64,000 bases of DNA from Bacteroides acidifaciens (GTDB lineage: Bacteria > Bacteroidota > Bacteroidia > Bacteroidales > Bacteroidaceae), in contig NZ_CAEUHO010000001.1 in the NCBI RefSeq assembly GCF_903181435.1, positions 2,790,001 to 2,854,000 on the forward strand, given 5' to 3'. The notes under the pieces were generated by a model that saw only the letters and a list, made by a program, of their open reading frames with translations, was not told the origin of the DNA and made no database searches. How positions within the stretch are numbered: the stretch's first letter is position 1; each line of letters begins with the position of its first letter. Made by a program: the position numbers and the translations under genes. Of the stretch, positions 17,343 through 26,676 are shown piece after piece.

Positions 17343-17888
17343 CTATCCCATAAATACAATAAACAAAGGCAGATTATCTTTAATAAACTTCAATGCCAAA
17401 GTAATTTGGCGTTCTATCGCCTTCTCCGTGACAGCACATTGTTCTGCTATTTCCTGATTAGACAGATGTTGCTCGCGACTCATCCTGAAAATACGTTGCC
17501 GTTGTGGCGGAAGTTGAGCAATCAGTCTATCAATATAGTTTTTCAAATCTGCCGCGTCCAGTTCCGCTTCTATATCGTATGAGTTCTCAAGCCCTTTCAA
17601 AGCTGTCATTTTAAAGTTCAACTCATTAAAATATCTACGCGAATAATTGAAAATGATATTACGGGTAATGATAAAAAGGAAACCATCAAAGTTCTTGGTT
17701 TCATCAAACGTCTCTCTCGATTCCCAAACTTTAACAAAAACATCTTGTACCACTTCAGATACCTCAGAAGAAGAAGTTATATAAAGCCGAGCAAAGTTAT
17801 AGACCTTCAACCAGTAACGATCATATAACAATGCAAACGCAGTTGCGTCCCCGACTCTCACCTTCTCAAGAATAACTTTCTCTTCCAT
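17343..17888 (-). CDS. ECF sigma factor (locus 2)
   Basis: A 181-residue ECF sigma-70 factor. Region 2 (LYDRYWLKVYNFARLYI, EVVQDVFVKVWESR) and region 4 (LPPQRQRIFRMSREQHLSN, AEQCAVTEKAIERQI) are clear. It is paralogous to the sigma factor at 4266, sharing for example [13 protein letters not shown] and KNYIDRLIA-type blocks. It points away from its anti-sigma partner at 18912, with about 1 kb of repeat-rich DNA between them. It probably activates the GGGnnn-N14-GTATTTA promoters. Which of the two sigma factors recognises which copy cannot be read from the sequence. Confidence 0.93.
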   Translation of the reverse strand: MEEKVILEKVRVGDATAFALLYDRYWLKVYNFARLYITSSSEVSEVVQDVFVKVWESRETFDETKNFDGFLFIITRNIIFNYSRRYFNELNFKMTALKGLENSYDIEAELDAADLKNYIDRLIAQLPPQRQRIFRMSREQHLSNQEIAEQCAVTEKAIERQITLALKFIKDNLPLFIVFMG

Positions 17889-17906
17889 CTTTTTCTAATT
17901 ACAATA

Positions 17907-17937
17907 CAAAAATAAGGAAACAATTATTAAACACAAC
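17907..17937 (-). promoter_or_regulatory. sigma-ABfr promoter for the locus 2 sigma gene
   Basis: On the minus strand: GTTG (17937-17934), 19 bp, then TATTTTTG (17914-17907), which matches TAnnTTTG. The -7 box ends 19 bases before the ATG. Confidence 0.65.
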
Positions 17938-18127
17938 ATTTTTTAAGGATTTTATTTCACATATAGCTGTCAATTTCTCTTCGGAAAGAAAACTGATAAT
18001 TACTCAAATGGCTCATTATCACTAAGTCCTACAGGAACTCTGTTGCTTTTATATCTTTTGTGAATAGAATTAACTCATTTTTATTCTGTTTTGGGCTAAT
18101 TGAGAGAAAATATTTCATTCTCATCTT

Positions 18128-18640
18128 TTCTCTCTCATACACAAAAAATGAAAATCCTCTTTCAACCTATCACCACATCTATCACCTATCACCATTTTAG
18201 AGAAGTGCATATTATGCTCTTTTCAGCTTTTCCCAAACCATGCCATACATATTCCAACATTTGACGTGCTTAAAACAACTTATAGTGAAACACTTCGTTT
18301 CATATGGTGAAACCAATTGTTTCATGCTTTGAAACAATTGGTTTCAAACAACAGAAACTTTAGTTTCTTACCGATGAAACTTTAGTTTCAAGTAATGGAA
18401 ACTTTAGTTTCAAACCTCGAAACACTTTGTTTCAAGGCATGAATCGGAGTTGCCCCCTACGGATATACTATTTGCATATAAGCTCTTGTTTATATGTACT
18501 ATGTTGGACGGTGATAGGTGATAGATGCGGTGATAGGTTATTAACCACCTATCACCGCTCTATAAGTGTGATGAATAGGGCGTTTCAGAAGAGTGGTGAT
18601 AGGTTGAAAGAGGATTTTCATTTTTATATATGAGAGAGAA
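18128..18640. repeat. Intergenic element with about 46-bp terminal inverted repeats
   Basis: The left end 18128-18174 and right end 18595-18640 are near-perfect inverted copies (ttctctctcat, aaaatgaaaatcctcttt, then caacctatcacc). A second inverted pair lies inside: 18166-18193 against 18510-18537, 27 of 28 bases. The unit TGATAGATG/GGTGATAGG recurs. No transposase is present. It may be a MITE, a structured RNA gene or a regulatory island. Confidence 0.75.
18287..18433. repeat. Array of seven GAAAC-N4/5-GTTTC palindromes, 22-bp period
   Basis: Palindromes at 18287-18301, 18309-18323, 18331-18345, 18354-18367, 18376-18389, 18398-18411 and 18419-18433. Centre-to-centre distances are 22, 22, 22.5, 22, 22 and 21.5 bp, so all face the same side of the helix. 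Cores vary (acttc, caatt, aattg, ttta three times, acttt), while GAAAC and GTTTC never do. Confidence 0.9.
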
Positions 18641-18835
18641 TAGGAGATAATGCCAAACTTCTTGCATTTATTCGAGGACAATCATATCCAAAAATTAGTT
18701 TATTCCATTACGTTTATTAATAAACTCCTCCAAAATATTTTTTTCTCAAAAAAAATGAATCTTATATATTACACATATTCAGCGTATTACAAAATAATTT
18801 CATTTTTTCTTTCACTTTTTTACAAAGTCAATGTG

Positions 18836-18862
18836 GGGTTAGAAAGGAGTGCTGTGTATTTA
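18836..18862 (+). promoter_or_regulatory. ECF-type promoter motif before anti-sigma/SusC operon of locus 2
   Basis: GGGTTA (18836-18841), 14 bp, then GTATTTA (18856-18862), ending 49 bases before the anti-sigma ATG. It is the equivalent of the promoter carried in the invertible segment of locus 1. Confidence 0.7.
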
Positions 18863-18911
18863 ATAGTATAAGAGCAAAAATAAAGTTTAAAACCAACAAG
18901 ATAAAAATAAG

Positions 18912-19850
18912 ATGGATAAGGTTGAAAAGAAAAGTTTAATCAAAAGCTTGCTATCGGGCAGATTAACCAAAAAGCAACGCAGAGAGTTTGCTGACTTGGA
19001 ACCGGTAGATATAGAAATTAGAAAACAATGGGATGAATCTGGCAACAGCCTTGTTAATGTGGAGATAAAAGAACAAATATGGAAAAAAGTAAAAAACAGA
19101 TGTGAATACAAGGAAAAAAACCAAGTTCCTGTAGAACTTAGGTGGTATTTTGCCGCAGCTTCATTAGCTCTTTTATTAACGATAGGTGGATTCTGGTTAA
19201 AATTAAATGGAGACAAGATTGCAGATGAGTTTATTAAAATCACTGCCCAACAAAGCCAGATGTACACTTTGCCGGATAGCACCAAAGTATGGATGGAGCC
19301 CGGAAGCGCTATAAGATACGCAAAAACATTTAATAAAGATAGAAAAGTATGGCTCAACGGTAATTCACTATTTGAAGTCTACAAACATGAAGGCAGTACT
19401 TTTCAAGTATACATTGATAAAGCTTTCATAGAGGTAAGGGGGACATGTTTCCACGTTAAACAAACTAACGCTGAGAAAAATGAAATAACCTTGTTTAACG
19501 GTAAGATAGAATTTAATGTGGAAGCTACCGGACAGAGAACTGTCATGAAACCTTTGCAGAAGGTGATATACAACCCCAGTAATGCTGAAACGAGAATAGA
19601 ACAAATCGCTAACATAAAATGGGAAAACGGGAAATACAACTTCACCGATATTCCCTTGCAAGAACTAATCAGCATTATCAACCAAATGTATAACTCCTAT
19701 GTCATTTTAGACCAAGGTCTTAATCATGAGTCCGCATTCACCGGCAGTATTCGCTACGATGAGCCACTGGAAGATGTTGTCAACAAGATTTGTTTCACGC
19801 TAAACCTGAATAAAGAAGAACATGCAAATAGAATCATTATAAAAAACTAA
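18912..19850 (+). CDS. FecR-type anti-sigma factor (locus 2)
   Basis: A 312-residue inner-membrane protein. Residues 1-76 form the cytoplasmic sigma-binding domain, about 77-95 the membrane helix (WYFAAASLALLLTIGGFWL), about 110-210 the periplasmic FecR domain (YTLPDSTKVWMEPGSAIRYA), and about 235-312 a DUF4974 domain. It should hold the ECF sigma factor until the SusC STN domain signals that substrate is bound. It is intact, and serves as the template that reveals the locus 1 copy is split. SusC follows within 34 bases. Confidence 0.94.
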   Translation: MDKVEKKSLIKSLLSGRLTKKQRREFADLEPVDIEIRKQWDESGNSLVNVEIKEQIWKKVKNRCEYKEKNQVPVELRWYFAAASLALLLTIGGFWLKLNGDKIADEFIKITAQQSQMYTLPDSTKVWMEPGSAIRYAKTFNKDRKVWLNGNSLFEVYKHEGSTFQVYIDKAFIEVRGTCFHVKQTNAEKNEITLFNGKIEFNVEATGQRTVMKPLQKVIYNPSNAETRIEQIANIKWENGKYNFTDIPLQELISIINQMYNSYVILDQGLNHESAFTGSIRYDEPLEDVVNKICFTLNLNKEEHANRIIIKN

Positions 19851-19860
19851 TAATTAACTT

Positions 19861-22800
19861 ATGTCTAATCTAAAATGCAAAAGCATGAGAAAAATTCATT
19901 TTTTTGACAAGCAACGATATCTGAAGTATATCGTATTGCTGTTGCTTTTTTACCCGCTCAACATTTTAGGAGCGCAAGGAGTAATCTCAGTAAAAGGGCA
20001 GGCAATGAGTATTAAACAAGCTATTCAGCTAATTGAAAAAAACAGTGATTACACATTTTTCTACAATGCTGCAGACTTGAAAAACACAACCAACAAAAAT
20101 TTCAATTGTGAAGGTTCCATTGAAGAAGTATTAAAGGTAGTATTCAATGGAAGCGGAATTACCTACATGATCAAAGGAAACGAGATCATACTGAAAGTAA
20201 ACAAAGAAGAAAGTACCCAACAGCAAACTAAAAAAAAGCGTAGTGTTACGGGTACGGTGGTAGACGCCGAAAATGGCGATCCGGTCATCGGTGCCACCGT
20301 TGTAGTGAAAGGACAAAAAGACGGAGTCATTACCGACTTGGACGGTAATTTCACAATCTCCGTGAGTGGTTCAAGAGTACAACTGGAATTCAGTTACATC
20401 GGCTACAAGAAAAAGACAGTCGATGTGGGCGATCTCGGTGTCATCAATGTAAAGATGGAATCGGATAACCAGGTGTTAAGTGAAGTAGTGGTAGTAGGTG
20501 CCGGTACACAGAAAAAAGTCAGCGTCACAGGTTCTATCACCAGTGTAAAAGGTATGACTTTGAAAGCCCCCAGTTCATCATTAACTTCTTCTTTTGCCGG
20601 TAAACTTTCCGGAGTTATTGCAATGACAAAGTCCGGTGAACCCGGAGCAGCCTCAGAATTTTACATCCGTGGCGTAAGTACTTTCGGTGGACGTGCCACT
20701 CCGTTGATTCTGCTCGACGATGTAGAAATATCCACTTCCGACCTGAATAACCTTCCTGCTGAAACCATTGAAAGTTTCTCTATCTTGAAAGATGCTTCCG
20801 CAACCGCCATTTATGGTGCACGCGGTGCAAACGGTGTCATGCTGATTACCACCAAGACAGGTAAGGAGAACGAAAAGACACGTATCAACGTAACTCTCGA
20901 AAACTCTTTCAACAAGCCGATGAATATGCCGAAGTTTGTAGACGGAGCTACATGGATGGAACTCTACAATGAAGCACAAACTACACGTAACCCACAAGCT
21001 ACCCCCAAATACACCCAACAAGCTATCGACAACACACGCAACCATATAAATCCTTATGTATATCCAGATGTAGACTGGCAAGACATGATTTTTAAAAACA
21101 TGAACATGAACCAACGTGTCAATGTCAATATTTCCGGTGGTGGTAGCAAGGCATCTTATTATATGAGCTTACAGGCCAATCACGACACCGGTCTGTTGAA
21201 TACCAAGAAGGTATATTCCTATGACAATAATATCAATAACTGGGGATATAACTTCCAAAACAACATTTCATACAAAGTCACTCCAACCACAAAAATCGAC
21301 TTGCACATGAATGCGCAGATCCGCAACCAGAAAGGACCAAACTACAGTACTTCCACTCTGTTTGCTATGATGCTGTCTACCAACCCTGTATACTTCCCCG
21401 CCACATTCCCCGCACAAGAAGGGGACACGCACATCCGTTTCGGTAATGCACGCTGGGCAGGTTCAAGTTTGCGTACCAACCCCTACGCATATATGCTAAG
21501 TTCATTTAAGGAAAACAACGAGAACACATTAAATACTTCTCTGAAAATCAACCAGAAACTGGACTTCGTCACCAAAGGGCTGAGCATCCAGGCTATGGTG
21601 AACTGGAAAAACTGGTCATCATCCAGTTACAACCGTAGCATCAATCCTTATTACTATGGAGTGAAGGCCGGCAGTTACAATCCCGCCACCCCGACAGATT
21701 ACGAGATGGAAGCGTTGAACACCAACGGGACTGACTATCTGGCTACTTCCGCAATAGGCAAATCTTCCGACCAGACATTTTATATGGACGCCCGTCTGAA
21801 TTACGACCGCCAGTTTGATTTACATCACGTCACTGGTATGTTGATGTATATGCAGCGTGAATACCGCAGTGATGTACTGCCACAACGCAACCAAGGTATC
21901 TCCGGACGTTTTACTTATGATTACGGCCAACGTTACCTCGTTGAATTAAACTTCGGCTATAATGGTACCGAACGTCTGGCCAAGAAGAGCCGCTTCGAAT
22001 TCTTCCCTGCCATTTCATTAGGATGGGTAATCAGCAACGAACAATTCTTCGAACCCATGACCGATATGATTGACAATCTGAAAATCAGAGGTTCTTACGG
22101 TCTGGTTGGTAGTGACGAAACCGGTATGGGTGCCGGAGCACAACACTTCCTTTACATCGACCAAGTATATCTCAACAATATCGGCTTCACCACCGGTGTA
22201 GATATGAATTACACCCTAAGCGGACCGCAGATGATTACATATGCCGTGCAGAATGCAAGCTGGGAACGAGTGAAGAAACTCGACATAGGTCTTGACCTTG
22301 AGCTGTTCCGCCAACTCACCATTACTGCCGACTACTTCAAAGAACGCCGTTACAACATCTTGCTGAACCGGGAAGCATGGCCGGAATCGTTGGCATACTT
22401 TACCGCAAAACCGTGGAGTAATAAAGGTAAGGTAGACAACTGGGGACTTGAGCTGAGTGTCAACTGGCACAAAGAAATCATCAAAGACCTCTTTGTCGAC
22501 TTCCGCGGAAACTTCACTTACACAGAAAACAAATATGTCGATTTGGATGAGCCTATTTATCCGTACGTATGGAAAACCTCCACAGGAAAGCCACTTAGCC
22601 GTACCACCGGTTATGTTGCAGAAGGTTTATTCCAAAGTCAGGAAGAAATAGACAACAGCCCTGAACAAAATCTGGGCAGTGTAGTGAAACCCGGTGATAT
22701 CAAATACCGTGACATCAACGGTGATGGCAAAATTGACGATAACGACCAGGTCATGCTTTCACCTTATGGTACAACCCCACGTATCCAATATGGTCTGGGT

Positions 22801-23220
22801 ATGAACATTACCTATAAGAAGTTCGACTTCGGAGTATTCTTCAATGGTTCCGCCAAACGTAAAATCATGGTCAGCGGTGTCACACCATTCGGAGAAAGCG
22901 ACTATAACGTGATGCAATTCATTGCTGACGAACGTTGGACGGAAGCTAACCCGAACCCGAACGCTACTTATCCACGTCTGGGATTGGTCGGTTCGCAAAC
23001 AGCTAATAACAATGTAGCAAGTTCATATTGGATGCGCAACGGTAACTTCCTGCGTTTCAAAACATTGGAACTCGGATACAGTTTCAGATACGGTCGCGTC
23101 TACCTCAGCGGTGACAATTTAGCAGTTTTCAGCCCGTTCAAGCTCTGGGATCCGGAACTCTCTTACAATTCTTACCCGTTGCAACGCACATTCAACATCG
23201 GCGTACAACTTAATTTCTAA
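19861..23220 (+). CDS. SusC/RagA TonB-linked outer-membrane transporter with STN domain (locus 2)
   Basis: An 1119-residue transporter; the start may instead be ATG 19885 (MRKIHFF), which aligns with the MRKSLSF start of the locus 1 SusC. The signal peptide ends near LNILGAQG. The STN domain is at about residues 40-120, the carboxypeptidase-like domain at about 128-205 (GTVVDAENGDPVIGATV), and the plug at about 220-330 (SILKDASATAIYGARGANGV). The barrel follows, ending in FNIGVQLNF with terminal Phe. It imports glycan fragments with the SusD encoded next. The STN domain links it to the anti-sigma factor just upstream. Confidence 0.96.
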   Translation: MSNLKCKSMRKIHFFDKQRYLKYIVLLLLFYPLNILGAQGVISVKGQAMSIKQAIQLIEKNSDYTFFYNAADLKNTTNKNFNCEGSIEEVLKVVFNGSGITYMIKGNEIILKVNKEESTQQQTKKKRSVTGTVVDAENGDPVIGATVVVKGQKDGVITDLDGNFTISVSGSRVQLEFSYIGYKKKTVDVGDLGVINVKMESDNQVLSEVVVVGAGTQKKVSVTGSITSVKGMTLKAPSSSLTSSFAGKLSGVIAMTKSGEPGAASEFYIRGVSTFGGRATPLILLDDVEISTSDLNNLPAETIESFSILKDASATAIYGARGANGVMLITTKTGKENEKTRINVTLENSFNKPMNMPKFVDGATWMELYNEAQTTRNPQATPKYTQQAIDNTRNHINPYVYPDVDWQDMIFKNMNMNQRVNVNISGGGSKASYYMSLQANHDTGLLNTKKVYSYDNNINNWGYNFQNNISYKVTPTTKIDLHMNAQIRNQKGPNYSTSTLFAMMLSTNPVYFPATFPAQEGDTHIRFGNARWAGSSLRTNPYAYMLSSFKENNENTLNTSLKINQKLDFVTKGLSIQAMVNWKNWSSSSYNRSINPYYYGVKAGSYNPATPTDYEMEALNTNGTDYLATSAIGKSSDQTFYMDARLNYDRQFDLHHVTGMLMYMQREYRSDVLPQRNQGISGRFTYDYGQRYLVELNFGYNGTERLAKKSRFEFFPAISLGWVISNEQFFEPMTDMIDNLKIRGSYGLVGSDETGMGAGAQHFLYIDQVYLNNIGFTTGVDMNYTLSGPQMITYAVQNASWERVKKLDIGLDLELFRQLTITADYFKERRYNILLNREAWPESLAYFTAKPWSNKGKVDNWGLELSVNWHKEIIKDLFVDFRGNFTYTENKYVDLDEPIYPYVWKTSTGKPLSRTTGYVAEGLFQSQEEIDNSPEQNLGSVVKPGDIKYRDINGDGKIDDNDQVMLSPYGTTPRIQYGLGMNITYKKFDFGVFFNGSAKRKIMVSGVTPFGESDYNVMQFIADERWTEANPNPNATYPRLGLVGSQTANNNVASSYWMRNGNFLRFKTLELGYSFRYGRVYLSGDNLAVFSPFKLWDPELSYNSYPLQRTFNIGVQLNF

Positions 23221-23250
23221 ACAGTAACTTTAAATTTTATACTCACATAT

Positions 23251-25203
23251 ATGAGACTGAAAGATACATTAACCAAAATAGGCGGAATGCTTGCGATAGC
23301 AGCTTGCTGTCTTACATCTTGTGACTATCTGGACGTTGTTCCTCCCGAACAAGCCGGACTGAAAGATGCCACTAAAACGCCGGAATCGACTAAAGGTTTC
23401 TTATACTCCTGCTATGCCGGTATTAAAGAATTCTTCCCCTGGCAATATACAGGAGTAGAAGCATCAACGGATGAGTACGCCCTGCCTCCACTATGGAGTC
23501 ACGACGGACAGAAGGTTGCATGGGGACTTGCCACGCCCGGCAATGCCTCTGCCTGGAAATGGGGTACGTTCTACCGCTATATCGGTCAGTGCCATTTGTT
23601 CCTCTCACAATTGGAGAACGCACAAGGCATATCCGATGTATTAAAGAAAGAATGGAGCGCAGAAGCCAATTTCCTAATCGCTTATTATCACTATCGCCTG
23701 CTGGAGTATTATGGACCGATTCCAATCACCGACTCATATATCGATATGGACACACCGTCCAACGAATATAACGGTCGTTCACACTTCGACTATGTAGTGA
23801 GCTGGATTTGCATGAAACTCGACAAAGCGGCAGAAGATCTTCCGGCCTCCCGCGTGGGCGACGAATGGGGACGTGCTACTTCTACTATAGCCAAAGCTAT
23901 CAAAGCTCGTATACTACTCTATGCAGCGTCTCCGCTATGGAACGGTCAATTTCCTTTCCCTGAATGGAAAAATGAAAAATATAATACACCGGGATATGGC
24001 TACGAACTAGTAAGCAAAACCTATGACCCTGATAAATGGGAGCGTGCACTGACTGCTTGCAAAGACGCATTGGAATGGGCGGAAGGCGACGGCGGAAATG
24101 CATTAATGGGTATTGCATCCTGCGACAATTTGATTAGTAATGACCAAATGGGTGATCCTTTCAAGAAATTGAAAGCCCCGGTAGACAATGACGCATTTAC
24201 AGACGATTTCAAGAAACGTATCATGCTGATGCGTTACATCGTAACGACCCGTTACTCTGACGGCAACAAGGAAATGATTTGGGGAGTGGCAGGAACGGAT
24301 ACTTACAACCAAAAATTAGCTTGCTTGCCCCTGCATTGCAGCAAACAGAACAATGGTACTTACTGGAACGATGGATATAGTGGCATATCACCCTACCTCA
24401 ATGCCGTAGAAAAATTCTATACGAAAGATGGTATGTTACCTCGCATCGCTGCCGAACAGGGAACTTATGCGGCAGAAGATACATGGTATGAGCCTTATAA
24501 AGGTGACATCATTCGTCTTAACTCCAACCGTGAACCCCGTTTTTATGCTTGGATTGCATTTGACGGCGACCAGTATGCTGTGAAGTTAAACAACGGCGAA
24601 CCATTGGAAATTAATCTAAAGGATCCTGCCAAGCAAGGAAAAAGCGTCACAGGCAACAGTGCACGTAACTATTGCGTAACCGGTTATCTCTGCAAGAAAT
24701 TTATCCGTCCGAACACTAACTGGACGCAATACGGAAACCTTGACCAGAAAGATTATCCCGCTACGCTCGTCCGTCTGGCGGAACTTTATCTGAACCTGGC
24801 AGAATGTTATGCGTCCAAAGACAACCCGGATGAAACCAGCGCATTAAAGTATCTGAATACAATCCGCCGCCGTGCCGGTATTCCAGAATTGACACATGAA
24901 ATAATCGAAGCATCAGGAATGTCTTTGGTAGACTGGGTACACAACGAGCGCTTTGTTGAATTGTATGGTGAAGGTCATCGCTACTATGATGCCCGTCGTT
25001 GGATGACCGCTCCGCAAGCATTTGCTGCCGGTGTACGCAAAGGACTCAATATAGAAAAGTTGGAAAATCCTTCTTTCGAGGAATTGAACCAACCTGTTGC
25101 CGTACAACAGGACTTCAAATGGGAGAATCGTATGTATCTGGCTCCGGTATTCGTGAATGAAGTGTATAAAAACACACAGATGGTTCAAGCACCGGAATAT
25201 TAA
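23251..25203 (+). CDS. RagB/SusD family glycan-binding lipoprotein (locus 2)
   Basis: A 650-residue lipoprotein with lipobox LTSC (Cys24) followed by DYLDVVPPE. SusD hallmarks are LKKEWSAEANFLIAYYHYRLLEYYG, ARILLYAASPLWNG, TLVRLAELYLNLAECY and VHNERFVELYGEGHRYYDARRW. It caps the SusC barrel and gives substrate specificity. It lies 30 bases after SusC and is followed after 20 bases by a surface lipoprotein gene, so all are likely one operon. Confidence 0.95.
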   Translation: MRLKDTLTKIGGMLAIAACCLTSCDYLDVVPPEQAGLKDATKTPESTKGFLYSCYAGIKEFFPWQYTGVEASTDEYALPPLWSHDGQKVAWGLATPGNASAWKWGTFYRYIGQCHLFLSQLENAQGISDVLKKEWSAEANFLIAYYHYRLLEYYGPIPITDSYIDMDTPSNEYNGRSHFDYVVSWICMKLDKAAEDLPASRVGDEWGRATSTIAKAIKARILLYAASPLWNGQFPFPEWKNEKYNTPGYGYELVSKTYDPDKWERALTACKDALEWAEGDGGNALMGIASCDNLISNDQMGDPFKKLKAPVDNDAFTDDFKKRIMLMRYIVTTRYSDGNKEMIWGVAGTDTYNQKLACLPLHCSKQNNGTYWNDGYSGISPYLNAVEKFYTKDGMLPRIAAEQGTYAAEDTWYEPYKGDIIRLNSNREPRFYAWIAFDGDQYAVKLNNGEPLEINLKDPAKQGKSVTGNSARNYCVTGYLCKKFIRPNTNWTQYGNLDQKDYPATLVRLAELYLNLAECYASKDNPDETSALKYLNTIRRRAGIPELTHEIIEASGMSLVDWVHNERFVELYGEGHRYYDARRWMTAPQAFAAGVRKGLNIEKLENPSFEELNQPVAVQQDFKWENRMYLAPVFVNEVYKNTQMVQAPEY

Positions 25204-25223
25204 TCTTAAACAAGTATACAAAT

Positions 25224-26651
25224 ATGAAGAAATTAATATATTCATTCCTTTTCTTGGGAGCAATCACTGCACTCGGAGGCTGTAAGGAAGACAGCTACGA
25301 AGACTTGATCCCTGAGCAATATGACAAAATTCTCTATCTGAAAACCTATGGTCAACAGACTATAGAGCTCTTTGACGACGGATCACAGGTAGACTATTCA
25401 CTGACTGTCGTAAAAACCGGAAGTAATCCGGCGGCTACCGCACAGGCGCAAGTAAAAATCATGTCGCAAGCTGAAGTTGACAAAGACACACGGTACCAAG
25501 GAAATAATTACAAGGTATTATCATCTGCTTGTTATACTTACAAGTCTGAACCACTCGAGCTTACTTCTGCCGACGCTTATAAACAGGTAAAGATGAAATT
25601 GTCTCCTGCCAAAATTTTGGAGGAAATAGCCGAAACAAAGGACGAAAATCCCAATTACATATATATCATTCCTTTCCGTCTCAGCAGTCCGAACGACCAG
25701 GTCAACCAAGATAAAAAAGATTTGATATTGAAACTGAATGTCACCAAGTTGAGCATTTATTTCAAGAAAGGAAGTCAAACGGTTAATTTGAACACTGTAA
25801 CAGGAGACGAATGGGCGTTTGAAGCAGGAATGGCTATGGTATCAGGTGTACAGAATACGTGGAATTTCACCGCTCAAATAGAAGTAGACAGAAGCGATGA
25901 GGCATTAAATGCGTATAACACAGCTAATGGCACTGCTTATCTGATGATTCCTGAAGCGGCAATCGTAAATATCAATGAAGGCGTATTCGAAGCTGGTAAT
26001 AACGAAGCCGCGGCTGCGATAAGAATCAGACGAGCCGGATTAGCTAAAGGATATACTTATCTAGTTCCTTTGAAACTTAAACCTATCACAGAAATAGAAA
26101 CCATTTCTATTAATGAAAAGTTGCATTATATAATATTGGAATATCCGCTGGATCCGGAAGCAGACAGAATTGAATTGACAACATCCAGTTTCTTCGATGT
26201 TTACGGTTGGCATATCAGTAATGATTATGGCAATTTGATTGACAATAATAATGAGACTCATTTTGAGACTCAGTATTGGGCAATTACCGGAAACGCAACT
26301 TATGGTACTCCATTAGATGTTAGAATAGGCAAAGAGGTACACTCCGTCATGTTTGAATATACAACTAGAGGAGGCGGTAATACCAATCCACAAGATATAT
26401 CACTCTGGGCCTCCAACGATGATGAAGTTACAACAAATAGCGAATCCGATACATGGTTCAAACTAGGTGATGTTTCAGGTGTTCCAGCACGATATGAAGA
26501 ACACAAAAAATACTCATCCAAAGTATTTATTTCCTCCCAGCCATTTAAATATATAAGAATAGCTGTTAAAACAGGAAATGCACCAGTAGACGGTACAGGC
26601 TCTGTAGGCGGTTGCTGGGGTATAGCCGAACTTAAAATATGGGCAAACTAA
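25224..26651 (+). CDS. DUF1735 and F5/8 type C domain surface lipoprotein
   Basis: A 475-residue lipoprotein with Cys20 (LGGC) followed by KEDSYED. Two DUF1735-like beta modules appear at about residues 35-175 and 180-310 (SIYFKKGSQTV, IEVDRSDEALNAYNTANGT). The C-terminal third is a discoidin-like fold (SFFDVYGWHISNDYGNLIDN, QPFKYIRIAVKTGN). It occupies the SusE/F-like place after SusD. I infer glycan or mucin binding at the surface. It is not a close match to the discoidin lipoprotein of locus 1, which is shorter and has an FN3-like N-terminus. Confidence 0.8.
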   Translation: MKKLIYSFLFLGAITALGGCKEDSYEDLIPEQYDKILYLKTYGQQTIELFDDGSQVDYSLTVVKTGSNPAATAQAQVKIMSQAEVDKDTRYQGNNYKVLSSACYTYKSEPLELTSADAYKQVKMKLSPAKILEEIAETKDENPNYIYIIPFRLSSPNDQVNQDKKDLILKLNVTKLSIYFKKGSQTVNLNTVTGDEWAFEAGMAMVSGVQNTWNFTAQIEVDRSDEALNAYNTANGTAYLMIPEAAIVNINEGVFEAGNNEAAAAIRIRRAGLAKGYTYLVPLKLKPITEIETISINEKLHYIILEYPLDPEADRIELTTSSFFDVYGWHISNDYGNLIDNNNETHFETQYWAITGNATYGTPLDVRIGKEVHSVMFEYTTRGGGNTNPQDISLWASNDDEVTTNSESDTWFKLGDVSGVPARYEEHKKYSSKVFISSQPFKYIRIAVKTGNAPVDGTGSVGGCWGIAELKIWAN

Positions 26652-26676
26652 AATTAACCATTAAAGATAACTATTT

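Larger units (their letters stand above)
17889..18911. other. 1-kb intergenic region between sigma and anti-sigma genes of locus 2
   Basis: No convincing gene: short open frames near 18427 and 18650 lack homology features and span repeats. It contains, from left, the sigma promoter (17907-17937), a terminal-inverted-repeat element (18128-18640) with a 22-bp-period palindrome array (18287-18433), an AT-rich stretch, and an ECF-type promoter (18836-18862). Confidence 0.8.

Noticed and set aside
18287..18433. CRISPR array
   Set aside because: Repeats are only 14-15 bp palindromes with 7-9 bp between them, and no cas genes are present.
18427..18871. Two small plus-strand frames in the sigma/anti-sigma intergenic region
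   Set aside because: They run through repeats and AT-rich DNA, with no initiation signal or family features.
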